A stretch of DNA of 64,000 nt from Plantago major (taxonomy: Eukaryota; Streptophyta; Magnoliopsida; Lamiales; Plantaginaceae), in the NCBI GenBank assembly GCA_026545765.1, contig JAIFAC010000285.1, positions 1 to 64,000 on the forward strand, in the 5' to 3' direction. A model generated the notes under the pieces. It did no database searches and was not told the origin of the DNA. It worked only from the letters and a program-made list of their open reading frames with translations. A program made the translations under genes and the position numbers. Below, one piece after another: positions 53,238-63,845 of the stretch. Numbering within the stretch: position 1 is the stretch's first letter; every line of letters begins with the position of its first letter.

Positions 53238-54659
53238 CTAACCTCTTGATCCATTGGCTAATGTGACGAAGCATTTCTGGGGCTCTAATCCCTTCAAGTT
53301 CAGCTCCTCATAAGTAGCAAAAGTCATCAAATTACAGGCAGCTCCCGTGTCAACAATACCGGTTACCTTAGACGAGTTACCAATCCCGACAACCAAGTCA
53401 AAGCTATCCGCATCGCTGATGCTCTTTTCAGCCTTTTGGGCCACATGAATAGTGGAATCCACCTTAAGGCGAGTTGGTTCCGCATTAGCCTTCTCCACTA
53501 GAATCGACGAACCAGGTGTTACCACTTCCATCTCCTTTTCCTCAACCTTCTCGTCTATCGGCTTCTCATGTGCCGGTGCAGGTACTACCTCAACTACATC
53601 TAGTGACTCAACCTGGGCCACCGTATCATCAAGCTTGTAAGTGCAGGTAGCGAGATCGGACTTCACCTTTCCTGGTTCATCAAACGTCACCTCAATAGCT
53701 AGAACTCTGTTGGATTCCATAGTCGCCGAGAACTTGCCATTTTCCCTTTCCTGAAGCTGACTAACTAGATCCCCCAAGGTCTTCTCCAACCATTTTTGTG
53801 ACTGCTCAATGTTGTCGAACCGCTGATCATTCCTGCTCTGAATCTTCTGTGCCTCAGCCCAGAACCTCTCAGATCGCTCCATGTAGTCCCTGATTTCTTT
53901 GCCCAACTCAGTAGTACACGACCTTGGAGTTTCTTCAACTGCTCTGGCTATCGTTCTCCTATCCTTATTTCTCGCACCCTTAAGCTGAGATACTGCTGTC
54001 AGTCTCTTGAAAACACCATTTAATTCATTAGCAGATGCTTGCAGGAAAGAGCTCTTGCAAGTCATCTCGACCATGTTTTGACACTCCCAATCCAGACCTT
54101 CATAGAATTTGATGCATAAATTCTTATCGTCGATCTGGTGGTGAGGGCATTGGGACAATAACAGCAAAAAGTGCTCCTGAGCTTCATAAAAGGTCTCATC
54201 ACCCATCTGCTGAAACTGTATTATCTGAGCACGAAGGTGCTGCATTTTCTTTGGGGGATAGAATTTATTCATGAACGCATTGTAGAGCGAATCCCAAGTC
54301 GATAGAGAACCGCCAGGTTGGTTCAACAGCCAACTCCTCGCCTTATCTTGCATACAGATTGGAAATACCTTCTTCCTTATCTCTCCGTCAGTAACTGTTA
54401 CCCCTCCGGCTGTCAATGGAATCACCGAAATTAGTAGTTCAAACTCCTTGATGAATCTTTTCACATCTTCATCTGCCATCACGTAGAATTTTGGAAGGTT
54501 GTAGAGGCGGTGAGCCTTGAGTTCGAAGTTCCTGGCTTCGTCAGATAGAACAATTGCGACCCTTCCGGGCCTAACCTCACCGGGTTGCATGTAGGCTCCA
54601 TAGATAAGCTGAGCCATCGGAGCTTCCTTTCTGATAAACCTATTGATAAAGCTGCACAA
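53238..54659 (-). CDS. Athila-type gag with protease active site, open frame
   Basis: 473 codons, the longest open frame in the window. The gag capsid domain covers roughly residues 60-220: VRPGRVAIVLSDEARNFELK, PKFYVMADEDVKRFIKEFEL, LLNQPGGSLSTWDSLYNAFM, KFYPPKKMQHLRAQIIQF and CPHHQIDDKNLCIKFYEGL. It belongs to the Athila/Retrotrans_gag type. Residues 250-400 are charged and probably coiled. The C-terminus reads GIVDTGAACNLMTFATYEEL, the aspartic protease triad DTG. It begins about 105 bp after the primer site; MCSFINRF at 54659 is the first Met, but translation could start elsewhere. It probably still makes particle protein; pol is absent. Confidence 0.85.
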   Translation of the reverse strand: MCSFINRFIRKEAPMAQLIYGAYMQPGEVRPGRVAIVLSDEARNFELKAHRLYNLPKFYVMADEDVKRFIKEFELLISVIPLTAGGVTVTDGEIRKKVFPICMQDKARSWLLNQPGGSLSTWDSLYNAFMNKFYPPKKMQHLRAQIIQFQQMGDETFYEAQEHFLLLLSQCPHHQIDDKNLCIKFYEGLDWECQNMVEMTCKSSFLQASANELNGVFKRLTAVSQLKGARNKDRRTIARAVEETPRSCTTELGKEIRDYMERSERFWAEAQKIQSRNDQRFDNIEQSQKWLEKTLGDLVSQLQERENGKFSATMESNRVLAIEVTFDEPGKVKSDLATCTYKLDDTVAQVESLDVVEVVPAPAHEKPIDEKVEEKEMEVVTPGSSILVEKANAEPTRLKVDSTIHVAQKAEKSISDADSFDLVVGIGNSSKVTGIVDTGAACNLMTFATYEELNLKGLEPQKCFVTLANGSRG

Positions 54660-54764
54660 CTCGAAAACCTCGAAATATTCTTAGTTTCTGTTAGTGCACT
54701 AAACTCCAGATTGAAAAAATAAACAAGTAAAAATTCACAATCAAGCGCTACAGTAGGAATTGAT

Positions 54765-54782
54765 TCCCCAGCAGCGGCGCCA
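54765..54782 (-). other. Gypsy primer binding site, copy C
   Basis: Reads TGGCGCCGCTGCTGGGGA on the minus strand, four bases from the LTR. It is the Athila/Tat-type site, usually assigned to tRNA-Asp. Confidence 0.85.
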
Positions 54783-54786
54783 AATT

Positions 54787-56170
54787 TGATATGCTCAAAT
54801 TATTACTTAGAAAATAAGTAGTAGCGATGCGTAAATGAGACAATGCTAACTACATGATCGTTCGCTAAGGTACCAATTAAGCTACCACAACGGTTTGAAA
54901 GCAAACAGTTAGTTGTGAAAACAGATCGATTTGTAAGTTGGTTGTTTCTAAAAACTAGAATAAGATAAAGCAGATAATAGCTTTTTAACAATGAGAGAAG
55001 ATGAACACAGTAGTAATGATCAAGTAATGCTAATTCGTTCTAGGGCAATCATTCATATTTGTAAAACGGTTCGTGTACAGAAAGCTATCAATTCAACCTT
55101 TAACAAACGTATTCGATGATATTTGAACGAGGTAATCGTGGTCGTCAATCACGATCCTTAACCAAAACGTTTTTAGAAAATCTTTTAGCGAGTATTGAAT
55201 TGATAGGTTTTCGAAGATCCTTGAGCGAGCCTAACCTATATGAGCAATTTAGACCACTAAGCGAATATGCATAACCGTCATATAACTACCATGTTCGAAG
55301 TGGTTTAGCTACTCATGATAGAAGCAAGGATCAAAGAATTCAAGATATTGCTCATGTTAAACATAAACAGAATGATAATCGCATGCAAGCTCATACAATT
55401 CGACAACAAGAGCAAGAACGAATTGTAAAGAGATAAACAATAGAGAACTACCACAATAATCAGGAATTCGATATCAATCCTTCAATCAAACATAAAACCA
55501 AGCTCCAATGTGTTTCAATGTCAAGAATAATGTCTAGGAGCCTCTTTTTCTAAGAAAAAATCAAGTATTTGAAGTTATGGCAAAAGATGACCTAATCCTG
55601 ACCAAAAACGGAAAAAATATACTGAATCTGGGCCGTCTCGCCAATTCTCGCCGCGCTCCCCGCCGCGGCGAGATTCCTCGTGTAGCTCCTATTTTTGCCT
55701 CGTAAAATCTCGCCGCGGAAAAAATATCCATTCGCCGCGGCTAGCTTAAAATCTATGTAACTTTTTCTATAGACAGAATTTTCTTATGATTCCAAAACGA
55801 AAATTGTACCCTGTGAATTATCTCTCTATGGCCACCGCAAACAGGTCAGTCGGACATCGTATGAGAGAGTTATGGCCAAAATGGCTAGACTGCTCCGTAA
55901 AATTTCACTTTTGCAAGTCTCACTAAAATGGCTCTCAAGTCTTCGATCGAACTCCGAATCCACTTCCGTTTTCACCCAGGTACTCTACATTCAAAGCTCT
56001 AGAGCCAATATTTTCACTCTGATTTTCACCTTCCGAACACAAAAATCCTACAAAACACAAACAAAACACCAAAGCAAAAAAACATACAAAAAACACTATA
56101 AAACTATAAACAAAGACTAACAAAGACCGCTAAAAAGGACCAAATGAGACGTTAGAATATTGTCTCATCA
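54787..56170 (-). mobile_element. Gypsy gag-only copy C, 5' LTR
   Basis: Plus-strand TGATATGCTCAAATTATTAC to ATTGTCTCATCA, 1.38 kb, with TG...CA ends. It is the most complete LTR of this family here. GC-rich palindromic words cluster at 55646-55675 and 55709-55742. Insertion restores intron 3 sequence of Copia C on the right (56171 onwards). Confidence 0.9.
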
Positions 56171-56245
56171 ATATCTCCGATATCTATATTCTTCACAATA
56201 TTACTCTGATCATTTTTCTAAATACTTAACACTTTCTACTCATAG
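56171..56245 (+). other. Right part of intron 3, accessory gene copy C
   Basis: Continues the intron begun at 49416. Aligns with copy D (about 61610-61550) through CTGATCATTTTTCTAA and ends ACTTTCTACTCATAG|GCTCAA. Without the Gypsy insertion the intron would be about 84 bp. Confidence 0.65.
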
Positions 56246-56398
56246 GCTCAAACAGAAGTAGAAGTTGCTGGGGAATTGTCCACTCAATCCCCTCAACCAA
56301 TGGAAATTGATGAGGCCACCAAACCTTCATCACCAGAGAAAATACCAGAAACTGTACAAGTTTCTGAGAGACAAGTATATGTGCCTCCTACTGTGGAG
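56246..56398 (+). pseudogene. Accessory gene copy C, exon 4
   Basis: 153 bp, open in the expected frame: AQTEVEVAGELSTQSPQPM, EIDEATKPSSPEKIPETVQV and ending VYVPPTVE|GTAATTG. The copy D exon (61549-61411) keeps QPHNMEIDEAS-like words but has errors. Acidic and proline-rich, no known domain. Intron 4 starts at 56399 and is interrupted after 27 bp by the LTR at 56426. Confidence 0.65.
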
Positions 56399-56425
56399 GT
56401 AATTGACATCTTAGATATCAAATTG

Positions 56426-58031
56426 TGTTGGTCCAGATAACGGCAAAGTAAAAGACTAAGGGGGGGGGAGGTGAATATTCTTTTAAAACTTCTGTTGATA
56501 AACACAGTTTCTCAGATATCTGTGAAGATATCTGATACTTATTTGGAGAGAGTGGAAGACTTTTCTGTGATAAGTGCACGTGCTCAGCAAGATGAGTGTA
56601 AGAACTTTGCAAGATAAGTAAAACAAGTAATAAACTGCAGAAAGTAAATAACACAAGTCTTTTTATAGTGGTATCTGAAGGTGGCGTAATCCTTCAACTA
56701 ATCCACTTCGGCCTTTCTCAGACCTAGAATCCACTAAGATAGATAAATGAGGTAACCTTACAGATATCTTCTCTTGATTCCTAAATACACTAGGTTCCCA
56801 ACCAAGTGTTCCCCCTAAGTTATTCCCCGGCTTTCACAGCCAAGTACTTCCTGTACTCAGAAACCTTTTGAGCTGTTCCTTAGTTTCCAAACTAAGTACT
56901 TCCTATGCTCAATAACCTTGGAGTTATTCCTTAGTTTCCCAAACTAAGTACTTCCTGTACTCCACGCCGTTTAAGGTGTTGGTTAAGGTAAATTGTCAGG
57001 TGAACTTCTTTAATAACTTTTTCAGTTATTCAGATAGCTCTATGAATCAAGTATACTTAATACACTTTGCAATGTAAGGTATCTTGTTCTCTACTGACCC
57101 AAGTCTATGATAAATATTCAAGAGAATGAATCTCAGATATCAAATCTTAATTCAACTCTTTCACAAATAGCAATGCTTGTTAAGGATCAGGACACTTAGA
57201 ACTTTTGTGCTACTTAGAATCAAGAGCTTTGGTCGCAACAGAAAGCTTGAAGGTAAGTAGTATGCTTGAGAGAGCTTGTGAGAGTATTCAATATAAGTTC
57301 AGTGATCTAAGGTGTTCAGTGTGTGTTCTCAAGTAGTCTAAGTGTTGATATTTATAGATGAATTTGAGTGCCGTTTGAATAGTATCCGTTAGGCTTAAAT
57401 CAAATTCAAACTATTGATATATGAGTCTGATCTTGTGAGTTTGTCTTCTTTTGAAGCTACCGTTTTGTTCGACATTTACATCGCGCATTTAATGCACTGT
57501 ACTATACTTTGTCCTGTAGTGCCAACAGAACAATGCATGCTTTCTGAGGCTTTGCACGTCCTTTTCCAGAGATCATCACAGCTCCAGATATCACTTGTTA
57601 AGAATATATTGTTTCCCAGAAACATAATCATTATCCAAGGTATCTGAGTGTAGATATCTGTGGGCACTTTCCTCGTTTTAGAAACATTTTAATTCTCAGA
57701 TATCTCTTGTAACACTGTTTATTTAAAAACGCTTGTGTCTTCAAGATATCTGGTCATAGGTATCTGAAAAACCTTTGTCTTCAGCAATCTTGTGCAATCT
57801 TCAAGTCTTCAAAATTTGTTGAACTTTTCCTGCCGGATGCCTTCTTCTTGGTCTTCTTCAGAAAATAAAAATTACATTTCAAGACCTAACATCCTATACA
57901 AGATTTGCTAGACTATCATACTTAGTTAGTTTCCTCTTTTACAGTGTTCAAGTGAACTAAGAGTACTAATCACCTTTCTGAGCTAAGATAATTCATTAGG
58001 TTGCTGATCAAAATCTAAACAGATATTCCTA
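56426..58031 (-). mobile_element. Copia D 3' LTR
   Basis: Minus-strand LTR of 1.6 kb. Plus-strand ends are TGTTGGTCCAGATAAC and GATATTCCTAACA. Aligns reverse-complement with 4765-6360 and 21189-22624. A polypurine tract at its right and the absence of a primer site at its left make it a 3' LTR. Inserted in intron 4 of the Copia C accessory gene. TATA at about 57345-57352 (minus); three to four hairpin units at 56788-56963. Confidence 0.9.
56788..56963 (-). repeat. Hairpin units in Copia D LTR
   Basis: Minus-strand units. 56963-56920: outer GGAGT/ACTCC, inner CTTAGTTT-GGG-AAACTAAG, perfect. 56912-56868: outer TTGAGC/GCTCAA, inner CTTAGTTTGGAAACTAAG, perfect. 56860-56815: outer CTGAGT/ACTTAG, inner CTTGGCT-GTGA-AAGCCGGG with G-T pairs. 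56808-56788: CACTTGGTT-GGG-AACCTAGTG. These are the best-preserved copies. Confidence 0.8.
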
Positions 58032-58050
58032 ACAAATTTCCCCCATTTTG
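58032..58050 (-). other. Polypurine tract, Copia D
   Basis: Minus-strand AAAATGGGGGAAATT immediately before the LTR start TGTTAGG. Confidence 0.8.
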
Positions 58051-58420
58051 ATTAGTCAACGATGACTATCTGACCTATTACAAATCTGGATGAGGAAACA
58101 ATCCACTACTTAATCATTTCTTATGATTTTTTTAATTCATATTATTAAGTGCAGAAAGTAAACATCAACCAAATCACAAGGTGTGATCTTTGCTGACAAG
58201 TTATCTTTTATAGAAAATAATATCTGAGAGTAAGTTCATCAGAAATGTTACAGAGAAAGTTTACATATAACTTTAGTACATAATGCAATTTAGCTCAGTC
58301 AGCAAGATAAAAATACATAGTAAATTAGGACAACAGGAGTAACCAAGCTCCAAGTAGACATCCTAATGAACTAGTCTTCAAGTCTTCAACACTTCAAGTC
58401 TTCAAAAGAAGTTCCATGGA
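58051..58420 (-). other. 3' untranslated region, Copia D
   Basis: Between the end of the accessory gene and the polypurine tract; no frame or further motif recognised. Confidence 0.5.
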
Positions 58421-61130
58421 TCAATCTGCAAATTTCCTATCACCAAACCTTTTGATATCATCAGAGTAGTCATAGAGAAGAGTTCTGACAATCATCTCTG
58501 TGTCTCTGGCAAATCCACAGACTTCCTTGTAGGTTTTGTTAGGATTTTTCTTGACAAAGTGCTTGACCCACAAATACTTTCCCCACTTTCAGGCATGCTC
58601 GATTCTGATATCTGATAGCTTGAAGTATTCATAAATGATCTTCAGATATCTGATGTCACCCTTGTATTGATCTTCAGTTAAGTAGAAGGACTCATAGGTT
58701 TCCACAGCAAGTCTTGCTCTTGTGCCTGTTCCAGTAATGTTGGGAATTCTGTGCACATCTTCTAGCTTTCCATAAGGACATACATCAGAGAGGTCCTTCT
58801 TCATGGCTTCTATTCTCTTGATTACTTCAAAATCCAACAAGGCTTTGATGTGGTTGGTGTTAATCAAGATTGGCTTGTCTTTTCTCCATGCCGTAATTTG
58901 TTGGTTACGAAATTTTGAGTTTACGGTAGATGCTTAAGTTCGAATCTAGTAGCCATTCTTGATTAATGCACTGTAGGCGGAGAGTCACTGTTGGTCTTCA
59001 CATACTCAATCTTGGCTTCTTCAGGCCTGAGTGGTAGTTGAAGTTGTCTTTGTTCAGCTCTCAGTCTGTTCCTCCTTTGTCTTGAATTCTCCTTTGGGGG
59101 ATAGACTTTGTATTTCCAGAGGGTGTTTTAGCTGCCAAAGGCTTTGCAGCTATGGGCTCAGTTAGGCTATCAATTTTTCTTTTTCTATGAAGAGGAGCTT
59201 CAGCTTCATCAGTCTCTTCATCATCATCATCAAGATTAATTCTTGTGAGAGTTTTGCAGCCTTCTTCATTGCCTAGGGATTTGATTTGGCCTTCTTCTTC
59301 TTCTTCAAAAGATTCATCAATCCCTTTTACTTGTCTTCTCTTTGGAGCCTTGGTACTCCTTGGAGGTTTCTGTGCTCTGGCCCTTGTTGTCATTACTTGT
59401 TTAGGAAGTTGAGTGATGGCCACTATCTGTAGAGCAGTCTGACTGGAGGAGGGCTCATTTATTCTGAGAGGTGGTTGTTCAGATTTTCTTTTATTTCCTC
59501 TTCCTCTTCCTCTCTGAGCATCTTGATATTCTTCCCCCTTAGTCATTGTTGGTGACTAAGAATCCAAATGATTACGAAAGAGTTAAAGTTGCCTTGCAGA
59601 TAGTTGTAAGCAGCAACCAACTTTTCCAGATCAGCGTTGAGCTCCTGATTTTGTTTGATAAGACCAGTATCCTTATCAGTAAGCTCTGCCAGTGGGCCTT
59701 GAACAACATCTGCTTTTCCAGCAGCATGGCATGCCTCTTCAAAGGCTTTTGCAGCCAAGTTTTGGTCATCATCCCTAACCATGCCTAGATCTTTCTGAGA
59801 AATGACCAAACTGGTTGTTCTCTGAGTGATGAGCTCAGTGAATGTTTTCAATTCTGCAGGGACTGATGTAGTTGCGGCTTTATCTTGAGAAAACAACTCC
59901 TTTCTCAATTTGGCCAGTACTTGATATCTATTCAAGTATTCATTGGAGTTGACATTTGGCAGCTTGCTGAATATTTCTGGAGCAATCAGCTTCCTTTTCA
60001 TATTAGAAACCGCTAAATGTTCATTGCGATTGTTACGCGATATCTTGTCTTCTTCATCATCGAGTTTTAGCCCGATGATCTTCATCCTCTTGGACATTTT
60101 CATCAATGTTTTCTAGTCGACAACCATCTAGGAGATGGGTTTCTTTCCTTCGATGAGGAGGATGGTACATCTTTTTGGAATCTGACCTTAGCATCATGCT
60201 TGTCTCTAGATACTTGCTCGATATCTAATTCCTCGACAATTGCACGAGCAATTTGGAGTTCTTTCATTTCAGCATAAGCTTCCATTTCCTTGATTGTTTG
60301 ATCTTCAATCTTTTGGAGCTTTGCTATGGATTCAGCTATTTCTTCTTCTAGTTGAAGATGTAGCTGTTGTTCTTCCTCCAACAGTTGTTTGAGTTGAGCA
60401 ACTCGGCTTGTACATCGATATTTTTACGAGTTGTTCCTTCAGAGTGCTCAACTACTTGTTCAGTAGTATCTTTGTGTTGGGAAGTTGGATGAGTAGATTT
60501 CTGAGGAGCTAGAGGAGAGGATTGCTGTGATGTCCTCTCAGTGTGCTTTTCAGTAGCTGAGGTAATGTTTCCTTGTGGAATCCCTCCCGTCCCTGGTGTA
60601 GGGGCATCATCATCATCCTTATCATCATCATCCTTTTTGTGATGGTCAGAGGGAGGTTCATCAAAGCTATTCTGATCTATTTCTTCCTCCTCACCGTCTT
60701 CAGATACAAGATTAATCACTTCAGGAATAGTGATCTTCTGCCCACTAACCTCCTCTTGCTCAGAAGGAATAAATTGTAGAGTCTGGGGCAGGACTGGCTT
60801 GAATGCCATCTTCAATCTTGTCTGACCATCAGCCTGATTGAAGGCTTGAATCAACTTGTGTGCCACTTCTCTGGAGAAATCCTTATGCAATAAAGTCGCA
60901 ACTTGATACTGTTCCATGGGGAACATTGCATGGATGTAGTTCTCCAAGTCAAGAGCTCGTGCTCGTCTCGTAGGTTGATCTGTGATTCTCAATATTTCAG
61001 AGAGATTAGAGCACCTTAACCTCTGCCATTTCTTGAAGCATTGAATGTGCTTTGGTAGGGTATGAGCCTTGAAGAAGGGAAGTAGGTCCTTTTTCTCATC
61101 ATCAGAGACCTTCATGGCACTTGTTTGAGC
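58421..61130 (-). pseudogene. Accessory gene copy D, large last exon (C-terminal part)
   Basis: From the acceptor at 61131. Readings in order: KVSDDEKKDLLPFFKAH with a helical region to about 60790; an acidic stretch DDDDKDDDDAP (60600); after a one-base shift a coiled coil (QQLHLQLEEEIAESIAKLQ, 60380-60250); 60106-59543 with helices and heptad spacing; 59546-59061, basic and acidic patches (GRGRGNKRKSEQPP, KRRQVKGIDESFEEEEEG); 58867-58589 with ITAWRKDKPIL before it and KKDLSDVCPYGKLEDVHRIP in it; and, past a stop, KWGKYLWVKHFVKKNPNKTY to GDRKFAD, stop 58421-58423. No known enzyme motif. Few interruptions compared with pol copies. Confidence 0.65.
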
Positions 61131-62004
61131 CTGAAAGAAAGAGTTCTGAGTTAGATTCAAAACTTGTGTAGATATCTGAGTACGAGTGTAGTTAGGTTTC
61201 TGAGTTACCTGAATGAGTAAATCAGGATCAGAGACTTGTACTACTGAGACAGGGGTTGCCTCAGATATCTTGTTGTGAGGTGGAGACTTGGAAGTCTGGT
61301 CCTCATCAACCTTTCTTTCTGCTAGAACCTGAGAATTAAAAACATAACACTTAGGAAATTTTATCAAGAAAATTTTTATTGACAAATCAGATATCTGAGA
61401 TGTCAATTACCTCTGGAGGCTCGGATGTTTGTCTCACGAAACTTGTGCGATTTAGAATCTTTTCTTGTGATGAAGGCCTTGATGCCTCATCAATTTCCAT
61501 ATGTTGTGAGGATTGGTGGGCTCCTCAACAACTTCTACTACTTTGAACACATTAAGTAGAATGTGTTAGTCTTAGAAAAATGATCAGAGATTATTCTTTG
61601 AGGAGTAGAAATATCTGATTGAAATACCTTCTCTACAGAAGGTTCAGATACTTGTTCCTCAGAGGCCTTGGAAGCCTCTGGATTTCTCTCTAAAGTGATA
61701 GACTTTTCAGTCTCTTCATTTTTCCTCTTCGTTGGAGCCTATTAGAAACAAACAATTACTAGTCAAGTGTATTAACGAATATCTGAAAAATTATATCTTA
61801 AGAAACTCGCTATCACCTGTAGCACAGGCTCAGATTCCGTAAGTTGTGAGGGTGTGGAAGCCTCCTTCTCAGTTTTTGAGGCAAGCTTCTAAGCTTCCTC
61901 TTGTTCTCGTGTTTCTAATTCAGCCTGTAACAAAGAAATTCTATTAAATAACAAGATTATGTGGCACAAAATATCACAAGTAGAGAGTTAAACCATTCAG
62001 ATAC
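61131..62004 (-). pseudogene. Accessory gene copy D, short exon-intron array
   Basis: Five predicted introns: 62004-61925 (80 bp), 61816-61739 (78), 61627 to about 61550 (acceptor AG changed), 61410-61329 (82) and 61208-61131 (78). All donors are GT and the remaining acceptors AG preceded by T-rich ends. Exons between them: 108, 111, about 138 and 120 bp. Exons start with the codons GCT or GTT followed by a polar residue, and end in acidic Pro/Val words (SEPSVEK, DPDLLIQ). Copy C shows the first four boundaries independently. Proteins are Glu, Ser and Pro rich. Confidence 0.7.
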
Positions 62005-63845
62005 CTGAGGAATGTCAAGCTGATTAGTCTCTGGAACTTGTGATCCTTCTATGCATTGGTCTTGTTGTTCCATTTCATACACTTTGTTTGAAGTTTGGTG
62101 CCAGGACCTTGCACAGTATCTGACTCAGTTGCCTCCCACAGTTGATCATTACGGCGGATGTCTCGGTTTGGTCCTTCTCATTGAGTTGGGGAACTGCTCT
62201 TTTGCGGGATTTTCTTGACAATGAAAGATCTTTGGTATCTATGACTCAAGTACCATTTCGGCGTATCCTTATCTGGCATTTGTTGTGGTTGTGCTTGAAG
62301 ACGGCATGTTGAGTGTTGAGGCAATGGTAGTATCCTCCAACACTAAGTTATCACTCATCAGAGCATCTTCAATATGCTTTAGTATTTCTTGCTCTGATGG
62401 TGTAATTTGTCCAGTTACCTTGGACAAAGTTGCTACTTCAGCAACCTTTGAAACAGGTGCTTGTTCGTGACACTTTGTGGTGTAGGTTCTTCTTGAATAC
62501 CTCTACACGATTACCTTTTGATAACCTTAGCCTTTTTGATATTTCTAGGACTTGAGAGATGACTAATTCATCATCTTCATCGTCAGAGCTCTCATCAGCA
62601 TTGGGAACTGATTCGTCCATCATTCCTGTTGATGAGTTCATCAGCAAGGCTTTCAGCAATAGTCTTAACATTTCTGAGAGAACTTTCTCTTGCTGAGTCT
62701 ACTTGTTCAGTAGTCGATACCTCTTTTGCAGCATTGATGAGTTCATCTTCATTGATGAGTTCATCTGCAGCTACGGCAGGTATCTGGGAATCGACAACCT
62801 CAATGGGTGTGCCTTTTGATTTGCCAGCAGACTTCTTCCGTGAAGTTAAGGATTCTTAGTATAACTTTTCCCTCAGATACCTCTTCAGTCTTTCGCTTCT
62901 TGGAACCTTTCTGAGATCCAGTAACCTTTTTCATCATGTTTGTATACTCATATTTGTAGAGTAGGTTACTGTTGGCTATGTCTGCCTTCTCTCTAAGCTC
63001 AATGCCAAGCTTTTCCAGCAAGTAGCATATCGTTTAGACCATAGCTTACTGTGGTATTTGGCTCAGCAAGTCCCTTAGCGATTGTAGGCTCAAAGCCTTG
63101 AATTTTCTTCACAAATTTCATGAAGGCGTACTTTCCCCAATTGAAAGGGTTTTCCAGCCTTTTGTCTTGTTGTTGCAACAAGAACATCATCATCCAGCGT
63201 TCTTGGCTTATCTGGTCAGCACCTCCTTGTAGACCATCAAAGCATCTGTGAATAATGCATGCCAACACATCCCAGTGAACTAACGGATATGCGGTTACGA
63301 TGTCGACAAGCTTGAAATTAGTGGGTGTATCTGATTTTTCAAGATCACACACATCACTGTACAATTGTTTTACACCTTCAAGGAGATCATCATCCATGGT
63401 GTCTATTTCAAAATCCTTTCCAAGATTTTGAAGGTCAAACAACTTGCAGAAAGTTGTTGAGTCCAGAAGGATTTTCTTTCCTTGGGTAGCGTTTTTATGA
63501 CACTATTGCGGTGCCTTACGTAACACGGATATAATCACAGGTTGTTGTAAAATTCCGGTACATCCGGTGAAGAGACTCCTTTGGGAACAGCAGTTGAAAA
63601 CCCTTGATTTGTGCCTTTTCAAGCATGTCGAGGATTATCTTCTGTCGACGACATTCAATAGCAGCCGTGAGGTATTCCTCAATCATGGAACCACCCTAAA
63701 TCATTCTGTGATTTGAAGTCCAATGATCGGGATTGAAGTTCCCTACCAATCGATTGTTAATAATTACCAACTCTAGTGCTTGCTTTTCAGCAGTACCAGT
63801 GGTAGTATTTTGGGATTTCTGGATAGTTGATCATTTAGGGGCCAT
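62005..63845 (-). pseudogene. Accessory gene copy D, exon 1 (N-terminal part), broken
   Basis: ATG at 63845-63843. 63442-62999 is open for 147 codons: NLGKDFEID, HWDVLACIIHRCFDGLQGGA, QISQERWMMMFLLQQQDKRL and NWGKYAFMKFVKKIQGFEP, the same domain as 47639-48040. Next 63021-62800 reads ELREKADIANSNLLYKYEYT and the basic block KGSKKRKTEEVSEG. DELIN-type repeats lie at 62780-62615 on the plus coordinates. 62671-62438 and the rest are Asp/Glu/Ser rich with shifts. The domain with paired Trp and helical periodicity is shared by at least three loci here; role unknown. Confidence 0.7.

Larger units (their letters stand above)
49425..56170 (-). mobile_element. Gag-only (pol-less) Gypsy element, copy C, complete
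   Basis: About 6.75 kb: 5' LTR, primer site, gag-protease, about 2.1 kb of noncoding sequence, polypurine tract, 3' LTR. No RT, RNase H or integrase anywhere inside. High LTR similarity and an open gag indicate the youngest insertion in the window. The structure matches the class described in plants as terminal-repeat retrotransposons with a gag domain. It sits within intron 3 of the Copia C accessory gene, opposite in orientation. Confidence 0.85.

Noticed and set aside
60573..60779. Plus-strand frame with hydrophobic stretches
   Set aside because: Antisense of the Asp-rich stretch of the accessory protein; the hydrophobicity is a by-product of GAT/GAC repeats read backwards.
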